The position numbers and the translations under genes were made by a program. From positions 186,001 through 250,000 of the forward strand of contig LNEB01000014.1 in assembly GCA_001464795.1 (NCBI GenBank): a DNA stretch of 64,000 nucleotides. The letters run 5' to 3'. Origin of the DNA: Bdellovibrionales bacterium Ga0074139 (GTDB lineage Bacteria; Bdellovibrionota; Bdellovibrionia; Bdellovibrionales; Bdellovibrionaceae). Below the pieces are notes generated by a model. It saw only the letters and a program-made list of their open reading frames with translations, was not told where the DNA came from and ran no database searches. Within the stretch, counting starts at the first letter, position 1, and every line of letters begins with the position of its first letter. Of this stretch, positions 35,581-43,211 are shown one piece after another.

Positions 35581-36693
35581 TTAAGCAGGAGTTATAGAAG
35601 TCTGCAACTGTGAAAGCATCCCTTGAGCCCACTGTGTAAGACCCGAGCTTGGATTTGATACTAACCATTGTAAAGTGGGCACTAGTCTTCTGTAATTACT
35701 TAAGCTTTGATTAGAATTACCACGATTGATACGCACTGGTTGATTATTGGCTGTGTTAGCTGATTTCAACTTTTCAACACCCTTCGAGATCACATCAGCA
35801 GCTACAGTTTTAAGTTCTGTTTCAACAGATCGTAAAACCTGCTCGAGAACTGGAAGTGCTTGGGGGCGAGCGTAGTTGTAAATATATTCTGATAAAATTG
35901 TCTGACCTTCAGCGCTAATTCGGGACTTGTACTGGTTGGCAAGCTTGAAACTCTCGAGGCTAGTTGCAGCGGTTAAAATCCAAGCACCTAAGGTTTTCTT
36001 ATTTTCAGCATTATCTTTCATTAATAATTCAGCGACTTCGTTGTAGCTCGCCAAGTCCACTTCACCTTTTTGAAAGGCCTCTGCAAATAAAGCAGCGTTT
36101 TCACGTGTGGGTTGAGACAGAATCAAGCTCTTCCATTGGTCAGCAGTTAAAGAATCTTCTTTTTCCTCGTCATTATTAGTTTGGCTGTTATCTGCATTTA
36201 AGTTTGCATTCTTTCGAGCAGCGAAACCATTGGCCTGATCAAGTGAATTTTCTAGGTTTGATAAGTTCTCAAGTTCTTTTCTTAAAAGTTCACGACGATA
36301 CCTTTCAGACTCTTGCACAACACGGATTCGAAACTCACGCTGCTGAGCCTGCTTCTGCAAGTATTGACGACGGTATTCATCATTTCTCTTTTTTTCTGCT
36401 TCAGTCATTTTTTTATCAACGGCTGCTTGAGTGGCCTTTTTTGGATCTGCTTTTTTATCAGCTAGCTTTGGTTTTTTTGCTGAATCTGAATTTTCTACGA
36501 TACGAATGACATTTCTATCATCCAAAGAAAAAGAGGCAAAAAACTCCTTAACAGGTCTTGGCATATTGACGGTGAAAATTTCTTGGATCTTTTGATCAAA
36601 GTCAGCAGAGTTATTGGGCTTAAAAATAACAAAAGCACCAAACAGGATTACAGCCATGAGCCCTATAATTGTGTTTAAGTACGATCTTTCCAT
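35581..36693 (-). CDS. Membrane-anchored coiled-coil protein of unknown function
   Basis: From the ATG at 36693 the protein has 370 residues: one membrane segment (NTIIGLMAVILFGAFVIF), a linker to about 85, a strongly charged helical region (about 95-150) likely to be coiled coil, an acidic Asn/Asp/Glu stretch, and a helical C-terminal half. No family is recognised. AGAGGT is the ribosome-binding site, and it is the 3' arm of a perfect 8-bp hairpin. A sigma-54-like sequence lies just upstream. The next gene, a secreted barrel, begins 11 bp downstream. Confidence 0.7.
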   Translation of the reverse strand: MERSYLNTIIGLMAVILFGAFVIFKPNNSADFDQKIQEIFTVNMPRPVKEFFASFSLDDRNVIRIVENSDSAKKPKLADKKADPKKATQAAVDKKMTEAEKKRNDEYRRQYLQKQAQQREFRIRVVQESERYRRELLRKELENLSNLENSLDQANGFAARKNANLNADNSQTNNDEEKEDSLTADQWKSLILSQPTRENAALFAEAFQKGEVDLASYNEVAELLMKDNAENKKTLGAWILTAATSLESFKLANQYKSRISAEGQTILSEYIYNYARPQALPVLEQVLRSVETELKTVAADVISKGVEKLKSANTANNQPVRINRGNSNQSLSNYRRLVPTLQWLVSNPSSGLTQWAQGMLSQLQTSITPA

Positions 36694-36695
36694 AA

Positions 36696-36718
36696 GCACC
36701 TCTAACAACTAGAGGTGC
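36696..36718 (-). promoter_or_regulatory. Hairpin that includes the ribosome-binding site
   Basis: GCACCTCT (36718-36711) and AGAGGTGC (36703-36696) are perfect 8-bp arms around a 7-base loop. The 3' arm contains the AGAGG ribosome-binding site 4 bases before the start codon. In a read-through mRNA the site would be paired. Confidence 0.6.
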
Positions 36719-36732
36719 AGAGATAATGCCAA
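36716..36732 (-). promoter_or_regulatory. Sigma-54-like (-24/-12) promoter
   Basis: The minus-strand 17-mer TTGGCATTATCTCTGCA has GG (36730-36729) and GC (36718-36717) 10 bases apart, as sigma-54 promoters require, and the TTGGCA and TGCA ends are intact. The predicted first transcribed base is about 36705, in the hairpin loop. Confidence 0.45.
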
Positions 36733-36838
36733 TTTGGCCTTTCTCAGAGTGAAATTACAGGCTAACCAGCTTCATTTAATATCGTAATGAGACCCCATGA
36801 CATTTTAGGCCTCAACGGTCTTTGATTTTAACAGTGTC

Positions 36839-36855
36839 TCAGAATGAGATTCTGA
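36839..36855 (-). terminator. Hairpin directly after the RlmI-like gene stop
   Basis: TCAGAAT and ATTCTGA are perfect 7-bp arms around a 3-base loop, and the structure begins on the base after the TAG stop. There is no T-run after it, so a Rho-independent terminator is uncertain; it may stabilise the 3' end. Confidence 0.4.
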
Positions 36856-38142
36856 CTACAGACCCACTTGGTAAGTATTCATTTTTAAATACTGCCCTTC
36901 TGGAAATTCAGGCCTGGCTGTGTGATCCCAAGCATTGCCTCCGCGCAGTAGTAAATAGCCAGGCTGGCCTGCTCGAATGAAACCCTTTAAAACGGATTGA
37001 TCAAAAGCGTCTTTTGAAACAAGCCCCGAGCATGAACACGAAACTAAGAAAGCCCCTTTTTTAAGTCTTTTGATGGATTCAGTATTCAACCTGATGTAAG
37101 CGGATAATCCTTTTTCTAAATCTTTTGAGGATTTAACAAATGCAGGTGGATCACAAATAACAACGTCATAACTGTTTTCAGGCAGTGGCCAGTCATTCAG
37201 GGCATCTTGCTTCACAGCATTCACACTGCTTGCACCCTTGGCATTCATTTTAGCAAACTTTAAAGCTGTTTCAGAAATATCAATCATGTCGATTTCCACT
37301 TCGATATTATGATCTTGTCCCCATTTGGCAATTTGTGCTGACCAATGTCCGACATAGCAACAAACATCCAGAACTCTGATTTTCTTAGCTGTATTTTGTT
37401 TAGATAAAAAATTAAGAAAAGTCGAAATATTCAAATTTTGATCTAAAAATAAACCAGTTTTTTGACCTTGATACAGATCACAGTTAAGGACTAATGGTTC
37501 TGATCGATTATAAGAATTCACTAAAACAGGAACATTAGACCATTCAATCTCTTTAACAGTTTGAACAAAGCGAGCTTCTTCTTTGCGAAGACCCTCGTGT
37601 TCACGAACACGAACATCATTTCTAAAGATGATCGCTGTTCTTTCATTATCAAATGAACAAAGTTTTTGCTCAAAAGCTTTTTGAATCAATCTTCTAAAGA
37701 TTTCAGGATTTTTTCTTAAAATAGAATCCATGCCAGCTGTTAAAATTTGAATGGCTAAAGCTTGAGCATTAAGATCTGGATGCAAGCGGTACACGTCTAT
37801 GACAAGACCTGGAAGACCATCGCCTTCACCAAAGCAAAGCCTAAAGCTATTTGTAAATCCAAGTTCCTGCTTTCGTTTCCAAGATTTTAAAAGTTTATAC
37901 AGTACAAATTCTTCGGTCGTAGGGTGTCCTGACTCCAAACCAAAACTGAGAGCACGAAATGAAACCTTACTTTCAAGATTTCCATATCCACGCGCTAAAA
38001 CTTCGCCTTTTTCTGACTGAAGCTCGACAGCTGCCCCAGGATAAGGAAGAATTGGGGCTCTTTTTAATTCATCTCGGTAGACCCAAGGGTGCTTTAATTT
38101 TACTTTGTATTGGCTTTCGCTTTTGACAGTCCAGATGGTCAC
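36856..38142 (-). CDS. RlmI-like 23S rRNA methyltransferase
   Basis: This 428-residue protein has an N-terminal PUA-like domain (about 1-90) and a class I SAM methyltransferase domain. VLDVCCYVGHWSAQ is the SAM loop, VVICDPPAFVKSS the catalytic motif and LVSCSCSGLV the following strand. The family includes RlmI (m5C1962 of 23S rRNA). The PUA-like domain supports an RNA target, but the exact base is not certain. The ATG overlaps the upstream gene by 4 bp. Confidence 0.88.
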   Translation of the reverse strand: MTIWTVKSESQYKVKLKHPWVYRDELKRAPILPYPGAAVELQSEKGEVLARGYGNLESKVSFRALSFGLESGHPTTEEFVLYKLLKSWKRKQELGFTNSFRLCFGEGDGLPGLVIDVYRLHPDLNAQALAIQILTAGMDSILRKNPEIFRRLIQKAFEQKLCSFDNERTAIIFRNDVRVREHEGLRKEEARFVQTVKEIEWSNVPVLVNSYNRSEPLVLNCDLYQGQKTGLFLDQNLNISTFLNFLSKQNTAKKIRVLDVCCYVGHWSAQIAKWGQDHNIEVEIDMIDISETALKFAKMNAKGASSVNAVKQDALNDWPLPENSYDVVICDPPAFVKSSKDLEKGLSAYIRLNTESIKRLKKGAFLVSCSCSGLVSKDAFDQSVLKGFIRAGQPGYLLLRGGNAWDHTARPEFPEGQYLKMNTYQVGL

Positions 38143-39140
38143 TTTTTACCTGCTTGCTTGATTTTAAAATCATAAAATAAAAATTGAGTAGAAACTTGCG
38201 AATCAAAATTATTATCTTCTAAAATAACTAATATTTGCTTGTCTTCGCTTTCCTTTAAAATAGCCAGACCCTCCCAATTTCCTGCGATATCTCCAGTCAA
38301 TTGCAGAAGCTTTGTTTTTTTAAATTCTTGACCCAATTTTTCAACAACATAAAGATCAGCTTCAATCAGTCTTGAGGATTTTTTTAATGAGACATATCTT
38401 TCTAAAACTAGAAACTGATTGTCAGCGATCCACAAGGCATCACTAATTCCTCGAAAAACCTCAAAAGAATTTTCTAATGGCTTTTCTCTGGAGATTTGAA
38501 ATCTTTGTGGCAACACTTTCAAATTCTCTAAATCATATTCAAGAATTTCAATCGCAGAATTTGATGACTGAAACAACGAACCTTCTGAAAAAAGCCATAA
38601 TTTCTTTTCGTCCGCAGAGACAGTTAAAGCTTCAAAAGCGCTATTATTTTGTAAACCTTTTGTTTGAAGCCCAATGGTTTCAGCAATAAAATCTTCGGGA
38701 AGTGCTAGGCTATCACCCCATTTGGCCGTGCTTTCCCAAAATTTAACAAATGGAAGAATTCTGGGTTTTTGATTCAAATCTCCTTCAGAGCTGATCAACC
38801 ATTTTCCATTTTTAAAAATATAGAAAGCTTCTAGATCCAGAATTTTTGAATTTTTATGAGTATCGACTTGAATGCTTTTGTTAAGAGTAAAAAAAGACGT
38901 CCAATCTTTTTTATCAATTTGGTAATTAAAAACTAATATTCGTGCACCACCATTTCGACCACGGTCATCGGTGACTGTAAAAAGTTGGTTGTCTTTAAAC
39001 TGCAAATGAGAAAGTCCACCCACCAACTGGTTTTCAAACTTGAGCTTTGAACTGAGTTCTTGCTTTCCTAAATACTTAAGCTCGACCTGTGCAAAACTAA
39101 AAGAGGCTAAGAAGAAAAAGAGGCCAAAAACTTTCATCAC
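38139..39140 (-). CDS. Secreted phytase/esterase-like beta-propeller protein
   Basis: The 333-residue protein has a signal peptide (MMKVFGLFFFLASFSFA). The remainder matches the esterase-like phytase domain type by GGLSHLQF, TVTDDRG, NSAFEALTVS and NWEGLAIL segments, which recur in propeller blades. Substrate and function are unknown. It overlaps the RlmI-like gene by 4 bp and folD by 4 bp, so it belongs to the folD transcript. Confidence 0.75.
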   Translation of the reverse strand: MMKVFGLFFFLASFSFAQVELKYLGKQELSSKLKFENQLVGGLSHLQFKDNQLFTVTDDRGRNGGARILVFNYQIDKKDWTSFFTLNKSIQVDTHKNSKILDLEAFYIFKNGKWLISSEGDLNQKPRILPFVKFWESTAKWGDSLALPEDFIAETIGLQTKGLQNNSAFEALTVSADEKKLWLFSEGSLFQSSNSAIEILEYDLENLKVLPQRFQISREKPLENSFEVFRGISDALWIADNQFLVLERYVSLKKSSRLIEADLYVVEKLGQEFKKTKLLQLTGDIAGNWEGLAILKESEDKQILVILEDNNFDSQVSTQFLFYDFKIKQAGKK

Positions 39141-40000
39141 ACTTTCATCCGGTCATGAGCTAAAGTTAAGGTGTTTTTTAATAACATTGCAATTGTCATT
39201 GGACCCACACCGCCTGGAACCGGTGAAGCAGCACTGACATGTTTTTCTAAACCCTCAGATTTCACATCACCGACAATTTTCTGGTTGGAATCTCGGTGGA
39301 TTCCGACATCAATGACAATCGATCCTTTTTTAAAATGACTAACATTTAAAAACTCAGGTTTTCCTGCAGCTACAACAACCAAATCTGCATTTCTAACATG
39401 AGAATATAAATCTTTAGTTTTTGTATGGCACACTGTAACTGTAGCGCCTGCATTCAGGAGCAATAAGGCCATGGGTTTTCCAACTATCGTGCTTCGCCCG
39501 ATAACCACCGCATCCATACCTTGAACCTGAATCTTATAAAAATCTAAAAGTTCCATCACCCCTGCCGGAGTGCAGGCCACTGCCTTTGCATTATTTAAAC
39601 ATAAGGCCCCCAATGCTTGACTGGAAAAGCCATCCACATCCTTTTCAAAGGGGATAAGTTCATTAATTCGTGCCGAGTTCAAATGCTTGGGTATTGGCAT
39701 TTGTACTAAAATCCCATCCACATGGGATTCTTGTGCCAATTGAAGAACCAGGCTTTCAACTTCCGTTTGAGTGGTTGTTGAGGATAAACGATGGACACGA
39801 GACTCGATTCCTATCTGCGCAGCTGCTTTTTCTTTGTGACCCACATAAATCTGACTGGCTGGATCCTGACCGACGATGACCACATGTAGGCTGGGGGTGC
39901 GGCCATAGAGCTTTTTAAACTCAGCTACACCAACCGATAAGGACTTTTTTAGTTCACTTGAGACAAATTTACCGTCTAATAATTGAAAGGATGGGGGCAT
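39137..40000 (-). CDS. folD: Bifunctional methylenetetrahydrofolate dehydrogenase/cyclohydrolase FolD
   Basis: FolD interconverts methylene-, methenyl- and formyl-tetrahydrofolate. From the ATG at 40000 (287 residues) it shows YVGHKEKAA with the catalytic lysine, GILVQMPIP, DVDGFS, VIGRSTIVGKPMA and PVPGGVGPMT, all standard. A GTG five codons upstream is open, but GAGG is correctly placed for the ATG. It starts a minus-strand run; the H1-like gene is divergent. Confidence 0.95.
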   Translation of the reverse strand: MPPSFQLLDGKFVSSELKKSLSVGVAEFKKLYGRTPSLHVVIVGQDPASQIYVGHKEKAAAQIGIESRVHRLSSTTTQTEVESLVLQLAQESHVDGILVQMPIPKHLNSARINELIPFEKDVDGFSSQALGALCLNNAKAVACTPAGVMELLDFYKIQVQGMDAVVIGRSTIVGKPMALLLLNAGATVTVCHTKTKDLYSHVRNADLVVVAAGKPEFLNVSHFKKGSIVIDVGIHRDSNQKIVGDVKSEGLEKHVSAASPVPGGVGPMTIAMLLKNTLTLAHDRMKV

Positions 40001-40067
40001 CTTGAACCTCACCACAGATATAGCTTTTTATTGAAGAATTTCAAACTCTTAACTTAAAAAAGAAATC

Positions 40068-40097
40068 TTGACCCTAGCCAGGCAGTTGACCTAATGT
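40068..40097 (+). promoter_or_regulatory. Candidate promoter of the H1-like gene
   Basis: TTGACC (40068-40073), an 18-bp spacer and TAATGT (40092-40097) lie 24 bp before the ATG, with an AGGAGG ribosome-binding site between. Confidence 0.35.
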
Positions 40098-40121
40098 CCC
40101 AAATTCTAAGCAGGAGGATTT

Positions 40122-40598
40122 ATGTCAGAAAAAGTAAAACTCTCAAAAGATGGTGCACAGATTGATTTTATTCAGTCCGATAGCTTACCCACATCAGTTA
40201 AAAAGTTCCGACAATCTCCCGAAATCGAAGGTTTTTATCGCTTCATTTTCGAAAACGATTTGCAAAAGGAAGCTTACGAAATCCTAAATAAGATTATTGA
40301 AGATCGCAAAATGAAAAAAGCCCTGATGAAAAAAGAAGCCAAAGAAGCGGCGAAATTAGAAAAAATTAAAGTCGCTCCTGTTGCAGAGAAAAAAGTAAAA
40401 GCAGCTGCAAAAGTAGAATCTAAAACTGCAGTAAAAGAAAAAGTAGCTTCACCTGCTAAAGTAGTACCAGCAGCTAAAAAAGTGGCTCCTGCTAAACCAG
40501 TTAAAGTGGCTGCTAAAGTAGTTGCAAAGCCAGCTGCGAAAGCAAAAAATGTAAAAGCAAAAGCTGTTCCTGCCAAAAAAACTCCTAAGAAAAAGTAA
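40122..40598 (+). CDS. Histone H1-like protein with Lys/Ala-rich tail
   Basis: The 158-residue protein has an N-terminal domain of about 65 residues (predicted helices with SPEIEGFYRFIFENDLQKE) and a C-terminal tail of about 90 residues made almost only of Lys, Ala, Val and Pro. The tail resembles eukaryotic H1, chlamydial Hc1/Hc2 and AlgP. Such tails bind DNA or RNA non-specifically. The N-terminal domain is not one I can name. A strong ribosome-binding site suggests high expression. A hairpin follows the stop. Confidence 0.8.
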   Translation: MSEKVKLSKDGAQIDFIQSDSLPTSVKKFRQSPEIEGFYRFIFENDLQKEAYEILNKIIEDRKMKKALMKKEAKEAAKLEKIKVAPVAEKKVKAAAKVESKTAVKEKVASPAKVVPAAKKVAPAKPVKVAAKVVAKPAAKAKNVKAKAVPAKKTPKKK

Positions 40599-40613
40599 CC
40601 CGTCCGAACCCAG

Positions 40614-40630
40614 GGGCCGAAATTCGGCCC
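40614..40630 (+). terminator. Terminator-like hairpin after the H1-like gene
   Basis: GGGCCGA and TCGGCCC are perfect 7-bp GC-rich arms with a 3-base loop, 16 bases after the stop. A T5 run is 13 bases farther, so termination is plausible but not textbook. Confidence 0.5.
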
Positions 40631-40698
40631 TCATGCCTACCTCTTTTTAAGAATACATCACATATGAATTGCATCCTCCCCTCAACAACGGAGGAAAC

Positions 40699-40944
40699 AT
40701 GCAATTAATAAAAAATAAAAAAGGTCAAAGTCTAATAGAATATCTTGTGCTGATCTGCCTGGTAGGTGTGGGTTCTATGGCTGTAGTACGAGTAGTTGGA
40801 AAAAATGTTCGTGTCCAATTTGCCAATGTCGCACGGTCTTTGGGTGGTGAAGACGGAAAGTTTGCCGCTGAAAAAGTGGAACAAAAAGATTATGCAAAAA
40901 AAGATTTTTCTGACTTCATGGAAGGCTCTAATACAGCCAAATGA
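40699..40944 (+). CDS. Flp-type pilin
   Basis: From the ATG at 40699 the protein has 81 residues. Its N terminus has the prepilin cleavage motif KKGQSLIEYL with the glutamate at +5, then a hydrophobic helix (VLICLVGVGSMAVVRVV). This is the Flp pilin pattern, though it is longer at the C terminus than many Flp pilins. GGAGG lies 7 bases before the ATG; the upstream ATG at 40669 lacks one. The next gene overlaps as ATGA. It is probably the major subunit of a Tad-type pilus. Confidence 0.85.
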   Translation: MQLIKNKKGQSLIEYLVLICLVGVGSMAVVRVVGKNVRVQFANVARSLGGEDGKFAAEKVEQKDYAKKDFSDFMEGSNTAK

Positions 40945-41282
40945 TCAGTCAGAAAAAAGGCCAAGCTAGCATTGAAGCTGCTTTGGTATTACCCATTTTG
41001 GTTGCATTCATCGGTTTGATTTTTTTGTTTTTTGCTAGCACTCGAAGTTACTTCTGGGCTCAGTATCAACTTCATGAAGCCATTATTTGCTTGCAGGATC
41101 AGACTCAATTTCGATGCAAAACACAGTTAAAATCAAAATTTAATAAAAGTTTAACTTTTTGGAAAGCTGAAAGAATTCAGCTTTTCGAAGGTAATTCCTT
41201 TAGATCTGGCAAGATGCATCTATCGTTTCGCTTCATTCAATCGATAAATCTGGAAATAGAAAAAAGGATTTACAATGAATAA
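40941..41282 (+). CDS. TadE-like prepilin-type protein
   Basis: The 113-residue protein begins with a prepilin-like motif KKGQASIEAALVLPILVAF and one membrane helix, then a short soluble domain. TadE/TadF pseudopilins have this layout (A-x-x-E-x-A-x-x-x-P). It overlaps the Flp gene by 4 bp and the next gene by 8 bp. The exact name, TadE or TadF, cannot be set from sequence. Confidence 0.75.
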   Translation: MISQKKGQASIEAALVLPILVAFIGLIFLFFASTRSYFWAQYQLHEAIICLQDQTQFRCKTQLKSKFNKSLTFWKAERIQLFEGNSFRSGKMHLSFRFIQSINLEIEKRIYNE

Positions 41283-41982
41283 CAAAGGCTTTGTACTAGC
41301 ATGGCTGTCAATCTTATTAGTGGTATTAATTGGTGCCCTTTCATCCATGAGTTCACTATTGATTATTCAGTGGAATAAACAAAAACAAATCAATTTTTGT
41401 AGAAGTGAATTAAAAAGAGTTCAGCAATTTGTGTCAGCTCAGGCTCATGTTTTACTAAGTTTAAATCCAACAGCTATGCAACTAAGAATTGAATTAGCAC
41501 TCGTAGAAAAGCAAATACTAGTCGCTTTAGCAGCAGGCCAACTTCCTTTGGTCAAAGCTCTTAAATTAAAACGTTTATCGATCCGGTTAAAACAGCGAAA
41601 ATTAGATCAATATCAAAATTCGATAATAAAAATAACTCACTCCAAATCAAAACTCATGCTGAGGTCCTTACATACTGAATTAAAAACTCGATTAGATCAA
41701 AGTCATCGATTATTAGGACAATGGGGTAAAGGCACAAATTATTTAGCCCACGTTCCAGCCTCACGTTTTGCTTTTAAACCTAATGACCGAGCGCTGGCAC
41801 CTATCTATTCGCCCTACAAATCATTCGAATCCAGTCAATCCATGGCTTTCAGTTGGATTGAATATTATCAATGGAGCTCTTGGCAAAAAATGTTCACATT
41901 TCCAAATCAGATTAAATCTCAATGTCGTTTAAGTTTAAAGGAGGGAACATGGTTACCCATTGTTCAAAGGGACAGGCTTTGA
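41275..41982 (+). CDS. Prepilin-like protein with long helical domain
   Basis: The 235-residue protein starts with NNKGFVLAWLSILLVVLIGA, a short polar leader and one hydrophobic helix that could be processed after the Gly. A long, basic helical region (about 45-145) and a C-terminal aromatic-rich part follow. No family is recognised. It overlaps the TadE-like gene by 8 bp and the next prepilin-like gene by 34 bp. A minor pilin or TadG-like function is inferred from position. Confidence 0.6.
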   Translation: MNNKGFVLAWLSILLVVLIGALSSMSSLLIIQWNKQKQINFCRSELKRVQQFVSAQAHVLLSLNPTAMQLRIELALVEKQILVALAAGQLPLVKALKLKRLSIRLKQRKLDQYQNSIIKITHSKSKLMLRSLHTELKTRLDQSHRLLGQWGKGTNYLAHVPASRFAFKPNDRALAPIYSPYKSFESSQSMAFSWIEYYQWSSWQKMFTFPNQIKSQCRLSLKEGTWLPIVQRDRL

Positions 41983-42125
41983 TTGAAGCTATTTTCTCTT
42001 TTACTTTGCTGCTTTTAATTTGGCTTGCTGCCAATCAATCCCTATCGACCTATCAATCCTCACAAAAAAAAATGGAGAAACATTATGGAAGTGAAACAAA
42101 AGTTAAAAGAGTTCGCACAAAATGA
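41949..42125 (+). CDS. Short TadE-like prepilin
   Basis: From the ATG at 41949 the protein has 58 residues: SKGQALIEAIFSFTLLLLIW (the same GQxxIE motif as its neighbours), one helix and a short basic tail. GGAGGG lies 4-5 bases before the ATG. It overlaps the gene before it (out of frame, 34 bp) and the CpaB-like gene after it (41 bp). It is short but the motif, the ribosome-binding site and position support it. Confidence 0.6.
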   Translation: MVTHCSKGQALIEAIFSFTLLLLIWLAANQSLSTYQSSQKKMEKHYGSETKVKRVRTK

Positions 42126-42579
42126 AAAAATTCGCTTTACGTTTATTTTTCTTATTCTTGGAGTGATTTCCTATTTATGGTCCTTTCAATCAAAGGTTGT
42201 GGAAACTCCTGCTGCTATCGAAGATCATAAAGAGCTTGATGAAATGATCCCCGAAGGGTTTGCTTTACTACCGGTGGAGCTTACAAATAAAGAAGCTTTA
42301 ACAGCCTTAATTGGTGAAACTGCCTTTGTGGATCTCTACACACTCAATCCTCAAAATTTAAGTCCTCATAAAAAAATTGCTGTGCGTATGAAGTTAATAA
42401 AATCCCCGAAGAATCCAGATCAATTGGCCATTATTATTCAAGAATCTAGAACCCTGGATATTCTAAAATATCCAGGACCCTATTTCGCAACAATTCAGAA
42501 TCGAAAAAATACAAAATCTGAAATTGTGCCCACCTATTCAAAAAGTGAAACGACAATTCAATATTCGGAGGAATTATGA
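42085..42579 (+). CDS. CpaB/RcpC-like pilus assembly protein (short)
   Basis: From the ATG at 42085 the 164-residue protein has one membrane segment near 20-38 and a periplasmic part with MIPEGFALLPVELTNKEAL and FVDLYTLNP, which resembles the SAF and downstream strands of CpaB/RcpC. It is shorter than usual CpaB (about 250-300). GGAG precedes the ATG. CpaB is an expected partner of the CpaC secretin encoded at 47807. I regard the family as likely, not proven. Confidence 0.5.
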   Translation: MEVKQKLKEFAQNEKIRFTFIFLILGVISYLWSFQSKVVETPAAIEDHKELDEMIPEGFALLPVELTNKEALTALIGETAFVDLYTLNPQNLSPHKKIAVRMKLIKSPKNPDQLAIIIQESRTLDILKYPGPYFATIQNRKNTKSEIVPTYSKSETTIQYSEEL

Positions 42580-43211
42580 TTCTATCTTTAATCTTATCAT
42601 TTGCATTAGCTGAAACTCCCTCTGAACTTTCAAGGCAAGGCTTGCGTTCGGAAGTTCTCACATCAGCAGATGATTACTTGAATGCACGTCTATCAAGTGA
42701 ACAGTTTTATGAATTAATTAATAAATGGAACGAAGCTGGTTGGTCTTTAGAGGAAAAATCTATTATTCTTGATACATTACAAAAAAGTATTGATCCTTCA
42801 TCAAAAAAACAATTTTGGTTGTGTAATTTAAAGCCTGAAGATTTCTGTGAAACAAAAAAATACTTCTCAAATATAAAATGGCCCGAGTACTTAGCTGATT
42901 ACGACACTCTTATTTTTGCAGGACAAGCCTATCCTAAATTCCAATGGAACAGTTTAATTCTGAATGGGAAAAATCACTACGTTTTTGTCTCAAAAAAATT
43001 TGCAGCCATAGAAGTCTATGGGGAAGCCAACGAGCTAAAAATGCCTGCTCAACCAGAACTGATTTCACATAAAAAAGAGTCAGAAGAAATTCCAAGCTTC
43101 TACCAGAAACATAAAAAGAAAATCTGGTGGACTGTGGGTGGAGTTTTGATTGCCACTGGGTTATTTTCTTTAGCAGGAAAAAAGTTAGTTATCACCCATA
43201 TGGGTTTTTAA
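42576..43211 (+). CDS. Secreted protein with C-terminal membrane anchor
   Basis: The 211-residue protein has a signal peptide (MILSLILSFALA, cleavage before ETP) and a C-terminal membrane helix (about 181-205) after a KHKKK stretch. Between them is a soluble domain of about 160 residues with tryptophans and a single cysteine pair. No family is recognised. It overlaps the CpaB-like gene by 4 bp, so it belongs to the pilus block, and overlaps the convergent amidohydrolase by 20 bp. Confidence 0.6.
   Translation: MILSLILSFALAETPSELSRQGLRSEVLTSADDYLNARLSSEQFYELINKWNEAGWSLEEKSIILDTLQKSIDPSSKKQFWLCNLKPEDFCETKKYFSNIKWPEYLADYDTLIFAGQAYPKFQWNSLILNGKNHYVFVSKKFAAIEVYGEANELKMPAQPELISHKKESEEIPSFYQKHKKKIWWTVGGVLIATGLFSLAGKKLVITHMGF

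Noticed and set aside
40274-40576. Minus-strand open frame rich in Ala and Phe
   Set aside because: It is the reverse of the Lys/Ala-rich H1-like tail; codon bias alone keeps it open.
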